DNA of 64,000 nucleotides from CAXTPV01 sp965276715 (GTDB lineage: Bacteria; Pseudomonadota; Alphaproteobacteria; Acetobacterales; Acetobacteraceae), in the NCBI GenBank assembly GCA_965276715.1, contig OZ255622.1, forward strand, positions 744,001 through 808,000, written 5' to 3'. Below, piece by piece: positions 36,453-48,066 of this stretch. The first letter of the stretch is position 1. Every line of letters begins with the position of its first letter. Below the pieces are notes generated by a model. That model saw only the letters and a list, made by a program, of their open reading frames with translations, was not told the DNA's origin and searched no databases. The translations under genes were made by a program, and so were the position numbers.

Positions 36453-37784
36453 ATGCCCGACATGCCAGTCTTTCCCGACGCGGACGCCGCCGACCGGGCC
36501 GCGTGGCGGCCGGAGACGCTCGCCCTGCACGGGGGCACCTGGCGCGCCGATCCCGCGACCGGCGCGGTCGCCGTGCCGATCTACCAGACCACGTCGTATC
36601 AGTTCCGCGACACCGCCCATGCCGCACGGCTGTTCGCGCTGGAGGAACTCGGCAACCTCTACACGCGCGTCACCAATCCGACTCACGACGCCTTCGAGCA
36701 GAGGATCACCGCGCTCGAGGGCGGTGCGGCGTCGGTCGCCGTCGCGTCGGGCCAGGCGGCGTCCACGATGGCGCTGCTCAACCTGGCACAGGCCGGCGAC
36801 AACGTAGTGAGTTCCACCGACCTCTATGGCGGCACCTGGGCGCTGTTCGCCAACACCATCCGGCGGATGGGCATCGAGGTCCGCTTCGTCGATCCCGCCG
36901 ATCCGGAGGCGTTCGCGCGAGCGTCCGACGAGCGCACCCGCGCCTGGTATGCCGAGACGCTGCCCAATCCGAAGCTGGAGGTGTTCCCGATCGCCGAGGT
37001 CGCCGCCCTCGGCCGCCGCCTCGGCATCCCGCTGATCGTCGACAACACCGCCTCGCCCGTCATCGCCCGGCCGCTCGACCACGGTGCGGCGGTGGTGATG
37101 TATTCGACCACCAAGTTCATCGGCGGCCACGGCACCACGATCGGCGGCATCATCGTCGATGGCGGCAACTTCCCGTGGGAGCAGCACGCCGCACGCTTCC
37201 CGCTGCTGTCCGAGCCTGACGCCGCCTATCACGGCCTGAACTGGATCGACGCCGCCAAGCCGCTCGGTCCGGTCGCCTATGCCCTGCGCGCCCGCGTCGT
37301 GCTGCTGCGCGACATCGGGGCTGCCGCCTCGCCGCTCTCGACGTTCCAGCTGATCCAGGGCCTGGAGACGCTGCCGCTGCGCATGCGCCAGCACAACAGC
37401 AACGCCGAGGCGGCGGCCCGCTTCCTGGCCGGGCACGACAAGGTCGCGCGCGTGATCTATCCGGGCCTGCAATCGGGCGAGCCGCGACGGCGGGCGGAGA
37501 CGGTGCTGCGCGGCGGCTGGGGCGCGCTGCTCGGTTTCGAGCTCAAGGGCGGGCTGCAGGCGGGGCGCCGCTTCATCGAGAACCTGCGCATGTTCTACCA
37601 CGTCGCCAACATCGGCGACGCGCGCAGCCTGGCGATCCATCCGGCCACCACCACCCATTCGCAGCTCACCGAGATCGAGCAGTCCGCCACCGGCGTGACC
37701 GAGGGCTATATCCGCCTGTCGATCGGGATCGAGCATCCGGACGACATCCTCGCCGATCTGGAGCGCGCGCTGCACGCGGCCTGA
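36453..37784 (+). CDS. metY: O-acetylhomoserine sulfhydrylase (aminocarboxypropyltransferase)
   Basis: The enzyme has 443 residues and is PLP-dependent, making homocysteine from O-acetylhomoserine and sulfide. It opens ETLALHGG. The PLP lysine is K221 in YSTTKFIGGHG, VDNTASP precedes it, and the long insertion with WEQHAARFPLLSEPD is typical of MetY rather than MetB or MetZ. The C-terminal HPATTTHSQLT and VRLSIGIEHPDDI-like ending are intact. It is co-transcribed with the 2OG oxygenase. A double hairpin follows. Confidence 0.93.
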   Translation: MPDMPVFPDADAADRAAWRPETLALHGGTWRADPATGAVAVPIYQTTSYQFRDTAHAARLFALEELGNLYTRVTNPTHDAFEQRITALEGGAASVAVASGQAASTMALLNLAQAGDNVVSSTDLYGGTWALFANTIRRMGIEVRFVDPADPEAFARASDERTRAWYAETLPNPKLEVFPIAEVAALGRRLGIPLIVDNTASPVIARPLDHGAAVVMYSTTKFIGGHGTTIGGIIVDGGNFPWEQHAARFPLLSEPDAAYHGLNWIDAAKPLGPVAYALRARVVLLRDIGAAASPLSTFQLIQGLETLPLRMRQHNSNAEAAARFLAGHDKVARVIYPGLQSGEPRRRAETVLRGGWGALLGFELKGGLQAGRRFIENLRMFYHVANIGDARSLAIHPATTTHSQLTEIEQSATGVTEGYIRLSIGIEHPDDILADLERALHAA

Positions 37785-37812
37785 ATGCGACGTTAACCTT
37801 GATGAAGCGGGT

Positions 37813-37855
37813 CCGGGGCGGCTCGCCCCCGGCGGGGTGCAGGGGCTGGCCCCTG
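37813..37855. terminator. Double hairpin between convergent metY and ruvC
   Basis: CCGGGGCG-GCT-CGCCCCCGG (37813-37832) and CAGGGGC-TG-GCCCCTG (37840-37855) stand side by side between two converging genes. They resemble the GC-rich stems of composite repeat D. Probably a two-way terminator. Confidence 0.6.
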
Positions 37856-37862
37856 CCCGTCT

Positions 37863-38369
37863 CTACGCCATGCGCGTGCCGGCGGCGACGCGGGCGTTCG
37901 AGGCGCGGTGGTGGGCGTGGCAGATCGCGACCGCGAGCGCGTCGGCGGCGTCCGCACGCTTGAGCGTGGCGCCGGGCAGCAGGCGGCGGACCATCATCGC
38001 GACCTGGTCCTTGGTCGCGGCACCGGTGCCGACGACGGCGCGCTTGACTTCCATCGCGCCGTATTCGGCGACGGTGAGGCCCGCGAGTGCCGGGGCCAGC
38101 AGCACGACGCCGCGGGCGTAGCCGAGCTTGAGCGTCGCGGCACCGTTGCGGTTGACGTAGGTTTCCTCGACGGCCGCCTCGCGCGGGTCGTGCTCCCTGA
38201 GGAGAGCCATCAGGGCATCGTGCAGGGCACGGAGCCGATTGGGAACCGTATCGTCGCCATCGGTCGCGATGACGCCGTCGGCGACGTGACGCAGGCGATT
38301 GCCGGACGATTCGACGACGCCCCAGCCGGTGAAACGAAGACCGGGATCGAGGCCGATGAGAAGGGTCAT
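37863..38369 (-). CDS. ruvC: Crossover junction endodeoxyribonuclease RuvC
   Basis: The protein has 168 residues of the RNase H fold. The acidic active site is D8 (LIGLDPGLRFTGWG), E in AVEETYVNRN, and the aspartates of KRADAADALAVAICHAH. It cuts Holliday junctions in pairs after RuvAB migration. ATG 38369 overlaps the yebC stop (ATGA). The downstream ruvA is 3.8 kb away after the inserted block. Confidence 0.96.
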   Translation of the reverse strand: MTLLIGLDPGLRFTGWGVVESSGNRLRHVADGVIATDGDDTVPNRLRALHDALMALLREHDPREAAVEETYVNRNGAATLKLGYARGVVLLAPALAGLTVAEYGAMEVKRAVVGTGAATKDQVAMMVRRLLPGATLKRADAADALAVAICHAHHRASNARVAAGTRMA

Positions 38370-39115
38370 GCGGCGAGCTGGGCGGCGACGTCCTCGGGCA
38401 GTTCGAAATTGGCGTAGACGTTCTGGACGTCGTCGAGCTCGTCGAGCGCGTCTACCAGCTTGAGGACGGAGCGGGCCTGCTCCTCGTCGAGCGTCACGCC
38501 GGTCGCGGGGCGCCAGTCGAGGATCGCGGTCTCGGGAGGGCCGAAACGCTTCTCGAGGGCGTCGCGCAGCGCGAAGAAACCGTCGACGGCGCAGGTCACC
38601 TCGTGGCCTTGCGTCTCGGTCTCGACGTTGTCGGCGCCGGCGTCGATGGCGGCTTCCAGCATCACATCCTCCGACGCCGCCGCGGACGGATAGCGGATGA
38701 CGCCGAGGTGCCTGAACATGAAGGACACCGAGTTGGTCTCGCCGAGCGCGCCGCCGTGCTTGGAGAAGGCGGCGCGCACGGCGGACGCGGTGCGGTTGCG
38801 GTTGTCGGTCAGCGTCTCGACGATGATGGCGACGCCCGCGGGACCGTAGCCCTCGTAGCGGACCTCGACATAGTCGTCGCCGGCCGATGCACCCGCCGCC
38901 TTCTTGATGGCACGGTCGATCGTGTCCTTGGGCATGTTGATTTCCCGCGCGGCCTGGATGGCGGCGCGCAGGCGCGGGTTGGAGACCGGATCGGGCAGGC
39001 CGGTGCGCGCGGCGACCGTGATCTCGCGGATGACCTTGGCGAACTGGCGCGCGCGTCGCGCATCCTGCGCGCCCTTGCGGTGCATGATGTTCTTGAATTG
39101 GGAATGACCGGCCAT
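38366..39115 (-). CDS. yebC: YebC/TACO1-family translation or transcription factor
   Basis: The protein has 249 residues. It begins MAGHSQFKNIMHRKGAQDARRA, with DTIDRAIKKAAG, YVEVRYEGYGPAGVAIIVETLTDNRNRT and GALGETNSVSFMF following: a full YebC. Members bind DNA or the ribosome; recent work links some to translation of proline stretches, which is notable given the 14-proline run in TolA of this genome. It is coupled to ruvC, the usual partner, and follows secA by 21 bp. Confidence 0.95.
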   Translation of the reverse strand: MAGHSQFKNIMHRKGAQDARRARQFAKVIREITVAARTGLPDPVSNPRLRAAIQAAREINMPKDTIDRAIKKAAGASAGDDYVEVRYEGYGPAGVAIIVETLTDNRNRTASAVRAAFSKHGGALGETNSVSFMFRHLGVIRYPSAAASEDVMLEAAIDAGADNVETETQGHEVTCAVDGFFALRDALEKRFGPPETAILDWRPATGVTLDEEQARSVLKLVDALDELDDVQNVYANFELPEDVAAQLAA

Positions 39116-39136
39116 CGCGAAGCGATCCCTAGAGAT

Positions 39137-41830
<2,694 letters not shown>

Positions 41831-41977
41831 GAGGGCCTTCCGGGCTGCAGGCGGTCCGGCCAGAGGACTGACGGACGCCGCGCGAAGGCAGCCGCCTCCC
41901 TCGGTCGCGGCGAGACGGTCAGATAGGACCCGGCCCGCGGCCGGTCAACCGAGCCGGATCCGACCTTGAGCACGGGG

Positions 41978-43162
41978 ATGCGGCGCGGCGTGGTGTTCGC
42001 GCTGCTGGTGGTGTTCTTCGACATGCTGGCGTCGTCCATCGTCGTGCCGGTGCTGCCGCCGTTGATCCTGCGGCTGCTGGGCGGGGACACGGTGGGCTCC
42101 GCGGGCACGGTCGGGCTGCTGGGCACGGTGTTCTCGGCGATGCAGTTGCTGTTCGGACCGCTGCAGGGGGCGCTGTCGGACCGGTTCGGGCGACGGCCGG
42201 TGCTGATCGTGTCGTGCCTGGGGCTCGCGGCCTCGCAGGTGATCGCGGCGATGGCGCCGTCGTGGCACGTCCTGCTGGCGGGGCGGGTGCTGGCGGGTAT
42301 CGCGGCGGCCAACGTATCGACGGCGACCGCCTACCTCGCCGACATCCTGCCGGCCGACGAGCGGGCGGCCGGCTTCGGACGGATCGGCATCGCGTTCGGG
42401 GCCGGGCTGGTGCTGGGGCCGGTGGTGGGCGGCGTGCTGGGCGGGTTCGGCCTGCGGGTGCCGTTCTGGGCGTCGGCGGCCGTCAGCCTGTTCAATGCGG
42501 GATGGGCGATCTTCGTGCTGACGGAGTCGCTGCCGCCCGAGCGGCGGGCGACATTCCGGCTGCTGCGCGCCAATCCGGTGGGCGCGCTGGGCTTCCTGCT
42601 GTCGGACTTGCGCCTGTCGCGCCTCGCCTCCGCGATCGGGCTGTCGATGCTGGCGCAGCAGGCGCTGATTTCGGTGTTCATCCTGTCAGCGACGATCCGC
42701 TTCGGGTGGGGTCCGCACGGGCTGGGCTTCGCGATGGGCGCGGTCGGGCTCTGCTATGCGCTGGTCGGAGGGCTGCTGGTGCAGCCGGTGCTGCGCCGCT
42801 TCGGGGAGCGGGCAACGCTGCTGTTCGGCCTCGGGTCCGGGGTGGTCGGCTTCGGGATGCTGGCGGCGGCCTCGAGCGGGCTGGTGTTCCTGCTGTCGAT
42901 CCCGGTGATCTCGCTGTGGGGCCTGGCGGCACCGGTGACGCAGGGGGCCCTGTCACGTCGAGTGGCGGCCGATCAGCAGGGGCGGCTTCAGGGTGCGATG
43001 ACCAGTCTGGCGGGGCTCGCAGGGGTCGTGGGGCCGTCGCTGTTCGGTGGACTGCTTGCCTTCGCGCTGCGCACGCACGGGGCGCCCGGCTTGCCGTTCG
43101 CGATGGGAGCGGCGCTGCTGGCGATCGCGACGCCGGTGGCGCTGAGAGCGATACGCGCGTGA
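41978..43162 (+). CDS. MFS transporter, TetA/drug-exporter type
   Basis: The protein has about 394 residues with 12 predicted membrane segments. The MFS motif A between helices 2 and 3 reads GALSDRFGRRPVL, and motif C-like GIAFGAGLVLGPVVGGVLGG lies in helix 5. It most resembles TetA-like 12-TM exporters, but substrate cannot be told. ATG 41978 is chosen; TTG 41966 in frame is an alternative. It is divergent from secA over about 150 bp and ends in a strong hairpin. Confidence 0.85.
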   Translation: MRRGVVFALLVVFFDMLASSIVVPVLPPLILRLLGGDTVGSAGTVGLLGTVFSAMQLLFGPLQGALSDRFGRRPVLIVSCLGLAASQVIAAMAPSWHVLLAGRVLAGIAAANVSTATAYLADILPADERAAGFGRIGIAFGAGLVLGPVVGGVLGGFGLRVPFWASAAVSLFNAGWAIFVLTESLPPERRATFRLLRANPVGALGFLLSDLRLSRLASAIGLSMLAQQALISVFILSATIRFGWGPHGLGFAMGAVGLCYALVGGLLVQPVLRRFGERATLLFGLGSGVVGFGMLAAASSGLVFLLSIPVISLWGLAAPVTQGALSRRVAADQQGRLQGAMTSLAGLAGVVGPSLFGGLLAFALRTHGAPGLPFAMGAALLAIATPVALRAIRA

Positions 43163-43181
43163 GCGGGTGTGAGGAGGAAGG

Positions 43182-43207
43182 CTGGGGGACCGGAGCCGGT
43201 CCCCCAG
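43182..43207. terminator. Perfect 12-bp stem hairpin between convergent genes
   Basis: CTGGGGGACCGG-AG-CCGGTCCCCCAG sits between the MFS gene and the isochorismatase-fold gene. Two-way terminator by position. Confidence 0.65.
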
Positions 43208-43293
43208 GCCGCCTGCGATACTGAGCGTCGAGCCGCGAGTTGTTTCACGTTGGCGGACGGCACCGGCGCGAAGTGGCTCGCGCACCGATACGC

Positions 43294-43863
43294 CTACGCT
43301 CGGGCCGGGTGACCCAGGAGCGGGATGATCGTGTCGGTGGCGCCGGTCTCGCCGAGACGGGGGAAGATGCGCTCGACGGCGTTGACGTGGGCCTCGATGC
43401 TCGCATCGCTCATGGCATCGGTCGCCAGGGTGACGTTGAAGCCGAGCTCATGGGCTTGTCGCGCCGTCGATTCGACGCCGCCGCTGGTGGCGATGCCGGC
43501 GATGACGAGCTGCGTCACGGCTTGGCTGCGGAGATGGGCCTCGAGGCCGGTGTTGGTGAAGGCGCCCCAGGTTCGCTTGGTGACGACGTGGTCGGTCGGC
43601 TGGCGGTCGAGTTCCGGGATGAAGTCGGTCCAGTCGAGCGGGATTTCGATACGGTCGCGCGACCGCTCGGTGCGGCCAGGGGCGCGGCCGGCGACGTTGA
43701 CGAGGACGACCGGCAGGCCGTGCGCGCGGAAGGCCTTGGCGAGCAGGACGCACTGGCCAACGACGTGGTCGGTCGGATGGGCGGTCCGGTAGCGCGGAAC
43801 GACCCCCTTCTGGAGGTCGATGACGATGAGGGCGGTGACCGGATCGAGCGTGGTGATGGCCAT
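43294..43863 (-). CDS. Isochorismatase-fold hydrolase lacking the catalytic cysteine
   Basis: The protein has 189 residues of the cysteine-hydrolase (isochorismatase) superfamily. D16 (VIDLQKG) and K96 (VVTKRTWGAF) of the triad are present. At the nucleophile position the family's T-x-x-C-V reads T126-S-G-G129-V, so cysteine is replaced by glycine, as in true isochorismatases such as EntB rather than nicotinamidases. It could act on a vinyl ether like isochorismate, or be a hydrolase with an altered role. No siderophore or nicotinamide genes are near. Confidence 0.8.
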   Translation of the reverse strand: MAITTLDPVTALIVIDLQKGVVPRYRTAHPTDHVVGQCVLLAKAFRAHGLPVVLVNVAGRAPGRTERSRDRIEIPLDWTDFIPELDRQPTDHVVTKRTWGAFTNTGLEAHLRSQAVTQLVIAGIATSGGVESTARQAHELGFNVTLATDAMSDASIEAHVNAVERIFPRLGETGATDTIIPLLGHPARA

Positions 43864-43896
43864 GGGGCTGGCGCTCCGTCGGGCGGATCAGGAGTG

Positions 43897-44673
43897 TCAG
43901 TAAGCCGGGCTGATCAGGGAGGGACGGCCCCGCCAGGCGGCGGTGGGGGCGATCGTCAAAGCCTGCCAATATTCATCGGGGTCCTGAGCCAACACCGAGA
44001 GACAGAAAGTCGCCATGCGTTCACGGTCGGACAGGCCTGAGGAACGCGCCTCGTAGGCTTCGAACTTTCTCATGCAGGCGTCGATCCGCGGATCGGATGA
44101 GGCGACCAGCGGCGGATGATAGGTCAGGGTCGGAATCACGTGATGGCCGATTTCCGTTTCGGCGCCGGCGCGGTGGGCGACGCCGAAGGCGACCATCCAG
44201 ACGGTCTGGACCGCGACCGACAGGAAATCTTCGGTCAGCATGCGGCGCCAGAGTTTCTGGTCCTTGTCCTCGCCCTGCAGCTCGAGCGGGATCCAGGCGG
44301 TCCAGGTTTCCGGTGGCAGCCCGGCGACGTCGCGGAAGGTGGCGACGTGATAGTCGCGGATGATGTTCCAGCGCAGGGATGGTGCGGCGGGCTCGAAGTT
44401 CTGCGCTGCCCGGCGGGCGGCGAGGTCCGAACGCATCAGTTCTTCGCTGATCTGCAGCCACATCGCTTCATCGATCGGTCGACAGCAGCGCCTGCTGACG
44501 GCGATCGCATAGCAGCGCGCCACTCGTCCGGACATGGTCGATTGCTTGACCACACCAAGAGCCAGCGGGCCATATGGATCTCCGGCTGCTGTCAGACGCT
44601 CGTAGTATTTCGGTCGGTCGCGGGCGTCGGACGCCGCCTGCAGTCGTTCGAGCGTGTTCAGCTCAAGCGCCAT
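43897..44673 (-). CDS. Cytoplasmic protein of unknown function, coupled to an exported partner
   Basis: The protein has 258 residues, no signal peptide, and is rich in helices and tryptophan (DYHVATFRDVAGLPPETWTAWIPLELQG, VAVQTVWMVAFGVAHRAGAET). Cysteines cluster as SRRCCRPIDEAMW. ATG 44673 shares a base with the stop of the exported gene upstream (TGATG), so they are translated together. I do not recognise the family. A toxin/effector-immunity pair, with this as one half, is one reading, but no diagnostic motif supports it. Confidence 0.6.
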   Translation of the reverse strand: MALELNTLERLQAASDARDRPKYYERLTAAGDPYGPLALGVVKQSTMSGRVARCYAIAVSRRCCRPIDEAMWLQISEELMRSDLAARRAAQNFEPAAPSLRWNIIRDYHVATFRDVAGLPPETWTAWIPLELQGEDKDQKLWRRMLTEDFLSVAVQTVWMVAFGVAHRAGAETEIGHHVIPTLTYHPPLVASSDPRIDACMRKFEAYEARSSGLSDRERMATFCLSVLAQDPDEYWQALTIAPTAAWRGRPSLISPAY

Positions 44674-45344
44674 CAGTTGACCTCATGTGACCTGAGGAAG
44701 CTGGCGACCTGGTCGTGGATGGCTCGCCACTGGTTGACGAGAGGACGGTCGTAGGTAATTTTCACTATCATATCATTCTCAACAAAACGCTGCGCACACG
44801 TCGAGTTCGTGAACACCTTGTCGGTTCGAGTGCAGGCGATGAACTCCGTCGTGTGGTCGAGTGGCGGAAGGGCGTAAACGTCAGCGCCCGGCGCTCCCGG
44901 AGAATCTTTGCCGCGCGCTAGCTCAATCATGCCGCTGCCGGGGGCTTGGGCCCGCGAAGGTCGTTCCGTCCGATGCGGAATTGTATGCTCGCCGACGCGG
45001 GGAGAGATCGCGATCGAGAGTTCGTTGCCGACGCCTGCGAGAATGTAGTCTGCCGGGGCCGCGTCGCCGGCGGTTTGTGCGGCGCTGTTGGCGAGAATGA
45101 GGAGCGTCGGCCGGGGCGGCCACATCGCTTGTTCCTCCGCGGTGAGACCGCGCATTTCGGGCCAGGCGAGTTCGAGGAGCATATCGCCAATCCGGCCGGT
45201 CTCGACGAGACCGCCCTGATACATGTTCGGCGTGAACCGGTAGGTATGGCCGGCGATGCGGGTCTCGCCAGGCTTGAGCGGTGCGGCGACGGCGCACGTG
45301 GAGGAGACGATCGCCGCGAAGGTGGCCCAATTCGCAAATTGCAT
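44673..45344 (-). CDS. Exported protein of unknown function
   Basis: The protein has 223 residues from ATG 45344. A signal peptide (FANWATFAAIVSSTCAVAAP) precedes a beta-rich domain (KPGETRIAGHTYRFTPNMYQGGLVETG, MLLELAWPEMRGLTAEEQAMWPPRPTLLILANS). Two cysteines near the end (FIACTRTDKVFTNSTCAQRF) could form a disulfide. No family is recognised. It heads a two-gene unit with the 258-residue protein. Hairpins separate it from the S53 peptidase gene upstream. Confidence 0.65.
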   Translation of the reverse strand: MQFANWATFAAIVSSTCAVAAPLKPGETRIAGHTYRFTPNMYQGGLVETGRIGDMLLELAWPEMRGLTAEEQAMWPPRPTLLILANSAAQTAGDAAPADYILAGVGNELSIAISPRVGEHTIPHRTERPSRAQAPGSGMIELARGKDSPGAPGADVYALPPLDHTTEFIACTRTDKVFTNSTCAQRFVENDMIVKITYDRPLVNQWRAIHDQVASFLRSHEVN

Positions 45345-45379
45345 CGCGTACCGCGAGGCGCTCGCTGCTCTCGCGGGGT

Positions 45380-45439
45380 CTGGGGCCAATCGGCCCCAGC
45401 GGGATCGAGCCGCGAAGCGGATCGATGGGGCAGCGCCCC
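45380..45439 (-). terminator. Hairpin cluster after the S53 peptidase gene
   Basis: CTGGGGCC-AATC-GGCCCCAG (45380-45399), a weaker ATCGAGCCGC...GCGGATCGAT stem, and GGGGC-AGC-GCCCC (45427-45439) follow one another. They lie just downstream of the peptidase stop on the minus strand. Probable terminator/repeat of the same class as at 37813. Confidence 0.55.
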
Positions 45440-45448
45440 TCGCCTTCT

Positions 45449-46975
45449 TCAAGCCGCCGGCGCCGTCCTCTGCAATGTGGCGAGCACCCCTGCCCCGTCC
45501 GGGCGTCCGAGGCCGGTGCAGGCGTTCCAGCCGGGGCCGGCGTCGTAGCCGATCGTGCTGCCCTGCGGCTTGTTGCTGCCGGTGGTGATTTCGCGCATGC
45601 CGGACGGGTCGGCGTAGAGCGCGGGCAGGAAGAAACCCGGGTTGCGGCCAAGCGACTGGGCGATGAGCGCGGTCAGGCCCGACCAGAGGGGTGCCACGGC
45701 ACTGGTTCCGCCCACGGTCTGTGCCGCGCCATTGAGGACGATGGTGTAGCCGGTGGCGGGTGCGGCGTCGCCGGCGACGTCGGGCACGCCGCGGCCGGCG
45801 CGGCCGGCGTTCACGCTCGGCGGCAGGGTAACGCCGGACTGGAAGCCCGGGACCGCAAAGAGGTCGGAGATGCCGCCGCCGGTGCCGCTGGTCAGGTCGT
45901 TCCAGACGGTCTCGGTGGTGATGGCGGCGCCGGAGGTGGCGATGTTGGTGCCGCCGCAGCCGATCGCGTAGGGGCTGGAGGCGGGGAAGTCGACATGGGC
46001 GGCGCCGTCGGTGAGCCCGTCGGTGGCGAGGCTGTCGCCGGAGGCCACGAAGACCGAGACGCCCAATGTGCCCGCGTCCTGCATGACGCTGTTCATGGTG
46101 CTGACGGCCTGGGCGGTGTAGCCGGATTCGGGACCGCCCCAGGAGATCGAGATGATGGCGGGCGCGTTGGCGGTGTCGTGCGCGGCCTGGCTGATCGCGT
46201 CGGCGAAGCCCTGGTCGGTGTTGGTGGTGAAGTAGACGATGAGGTTGGCACCGGGCGCGTTGCCGCCGGCGACCTGGATGTCGAGCGCGACCTCGCCGTC
46301 GGCGTCCTGGCCGGGGCTGTTGGATGCGCCGTCGACGCCGACCGCGGTCACGGTGGGGACCTTGAGGTTCATCGCGGCGAAGGCCTGGGCGTTGTCGCTG
46401 TCGTTGTAGCCGCCGCCGAGCTCGATGATCGCGATGTTGTGGCCGGTGCCGTCGACGCCGGTCGGGAAGTTGTAGAGCCGGCCGAGCTCGTTGGGGAGGT
46501 GGGCGGTGTCGGAGCCCTGCGCGCGCGGCATGATGACGAAGCGGGGCTGGGCGACCGGCCGGTTGTCGAGGCCGAGCACGCTTTCGACGATCGGGGCAAG
46601 CGTGTCGGGGATGCTGAGCGCGCCCTCGCGCATCCGGTAGGTCGCGCCATCGTGCTCGACGCGGTGCAGCTCGGTGCGGAAGGCGGACTGGAAGTCTGAC
46701 GCGGTGCCGCCGAGGCGCACGTAGCGACGGGCCGGGATCGCCTCGAGGATCGTCAGGCCATGGGCCTGGGCGAATACGGTGACGGCGTCGATGTCGGGGC
46801 CGTGCAGGGCGGCGCGGGAGGATGCGAGATCGGCCGCGGGTGCCGCGTCGCGCGGCTTGAGATAGAGCGAGATCTCCATGCGTTCGCCGCCGCTCACGAG
46901 CCCGAGGCGGCGTGCCCCGCGCGGCATGAGGCGATGACTGCCGGCGAGTTCGACGAAGCTGGTCTGGGTCGGCAT
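45449..46975 (-). CDS. S53-family serine-carboxyl peptidase (sedolisin/kumamolisin type)
   Basis: The protein has 508 residues from ATG 46975. Residues 1-145 are the activation pro-domain (SLYLKPRD, ARRYVRLGGTASDFQSAF). The catalytic domain shows E228 and D232 (DGEVALDIQ), D314 (ASGDS) and the serine S425 (GGTSAVAP). Calcium-site residues at the C-terminus are plausible (GYDAGPGWNACTGLGRPDG). These enzymes work at acid pH. No signal peptide is visible, which is common for this group in proteobacteria and leaves the export route open. It is divergent from ppiC. Confidence 0.9.
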   Translation of the reverse strand: MPTQTSFVELAGSHRLMPRGARRLGLVSGGERMEISLYLKPRDAAPAADLASSRAALHGPDIDAVTVFAQAHGLTILEAIPARRYVRLGGTASDFQSAFRTELHRVEHDGATYRMREGALSIPDTLAPIVESVLGLDNRPVAQPRFVIMPRAQGSDTAHLPNELGRLYNFPTGVDGTGHNIAIIELGGGYNDSDNAQAFAAMNLKVPTVTAVGVDGASNSPGQDADGEVALDIQVAGGNAPGANLIVYFTTNTDQGFADAISQAAHDTANAPAIISISWGGPESGYTAQAVSTMNSVMQDAGTLGVSVFVASGDSLATDGLTDGAAHVDFPASSPYAIGCGGTNIATSGAAITTETVWNDLTSGTGGGISDLFAVPGFQSGVTLPPSVNAGRAGRGVPDVAGDAAPATGYTIVLNGAAQTVGGTSAVAPLWSGLTALIAQSLGRNPGFFLPALYADPSGMREITTGSNKPQGSTIGYDAGPGWNACTGLGRPDGAGVLATLQRTAPAA

Positions 46976-47105
46976 GTTGGCATCCGTTGGCTGCGATGAC
47001 GGTTTGTAGCCTGTCTTGAGGCGGGAGTGCCGTATCAAAGGTGCGCGCCTTGGCATGACGGCACCTATTGCCTAAGAGAGGCGCCGTCTCTGCCCTGAGG
47101 TCGTC

Positions 47106-48062
47106 ATGTCCATTTCACGCCTGGCCACCACACTCGTGGCGACGGCTTTCGTCTGCGCGTCCGGGAACGCCGCGTTCGCCGATCCGCCTGCTCCCGTCAA
47201 GCCGGGCCCGACCGCGACGCCCGCGCCGGCCGATCCAGTCGTGGCCGCGGTCAACGACCAGCAGATCCATCTGTCGGACGTGCGGGTGGCGGCGACGCAG
47301 CTTCCGGAGGAGATGCGCAACCTGCCGCCGCAGATGCTGTTCCCGATGGTGGTCAGCCAGCTGGTGGACCAGCGCGCGCTGATCGACGAGGCGAAGTCGC
47401 AGGGCCTGCCGAGCGACCCGAAGGTCCAGCAGATGATGAAGAATGCGTCCGACACCGCGTTGCAGAACGCGCTGCTGTCGCGCGACATCACGCCGCTGAT
47501 CACGGATGCCAAGCTGCAGGCCGCCTACCAGGCGCAGTACGCGAACAAGACGGGACAGGAGGAGGTGCATGCGCGCCACATCCTGCTCAAGACCGAGGCG
47601 CAGGCCGACGACGTGATCCATCAGCTTCACGGCGGTGCGGACTTCACGACGCTGGCCAAGAAGGTTTCGACCGATCCGGCGGCGCAGAGCGGCGGCGATC
47701 TCGGCTGGTTCAAGAAGGGCGACATGCTGCCGGAGTTTTCCGACCAGGCGTTCTCGATGAAGAAGGGCGATATCAGCAGCAAGCCGGTGCATACGCGCTA
47801 CGGCTGGCACGTGATCCAGGTGCTCGATACGCGGGTGGCGGCACCGCCGACCTATGACAGCGTGAAGGACCAGATCCGGCAGGGCGTGATCCAGGCGGCG
47901 GTCCGCCAGGCGGTCAAGCAGGCGGTCTCGAAGGTGAAGGTGGTGCAGTTCAACCCGGACGGGTCGGTCCAGAAGCCGGCGCCGGTGAAGGCGCCGGGTG
48001 CGACCGCGTTGCCGGCGCCCGCCTCGCCCGCGCCGGGCACGACGCCGCCGACCAACGAGTAG
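47106..48062 (+). CDS. Periplasmic peptidyl-prolyl isomerase (parvulin, PpiC/SurA-like)
   Basis: The protein has 318 residues: signal peptide (LATTLVATAFVCASGNAAFA), a helical chaperone-like N-domain (NDQQIHLSDVRVAATQLPEEM, LVDQRALIDEAKSQG), and one parvulin domain about residues 150-255 (EEVHARHILLKTEAQADDVI, GGDLGWFKKGDMLPEFSDQAFSM, YGWHVIQVLDTR). It ends in a proline/alanine-rich tail. It assists folding of exported proteins. argJ follows after 4 bp, an arrangement seen in other alphaproteobacteria. Confidence 0.93.
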   Translation: MSISRLATTLVATAFVCASGNAAFADPPAPVKPGPTATPAPADPVVAAVNDQQIHLSDVRVAATQLPEEMRNLPPQMLFPMVVSQLVDQRALIDEAKSQGLPSDPKVQQMMKNASDTALQNALLSRDITPLITDAKLQAAYQAQYANKTGQEEVHARHILLKTEAQADDVIHQLHGGADFTTLAKKVSTDPAAQSGGDLGWFKKGDMLPEFSDQAFSMKKGDISSKPVHTRYGWHVIQVLDTRVAAPPTYDSVKDQIRQGVIQAAVRQAVKQAVSKVKVVQFNPDGSVQKPAPVKAPGATALPAPASPAPGTTPPTNE

Positions 48063-48066
48063 GCGC

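Noticed and set aside
35559..37775. A 738-codon minus-strand open frame opposite the 2OG oxygenase and metY
   Set aside because: Same cause; both plus-strand genes have intact catalytic motifs and ribosome sites.
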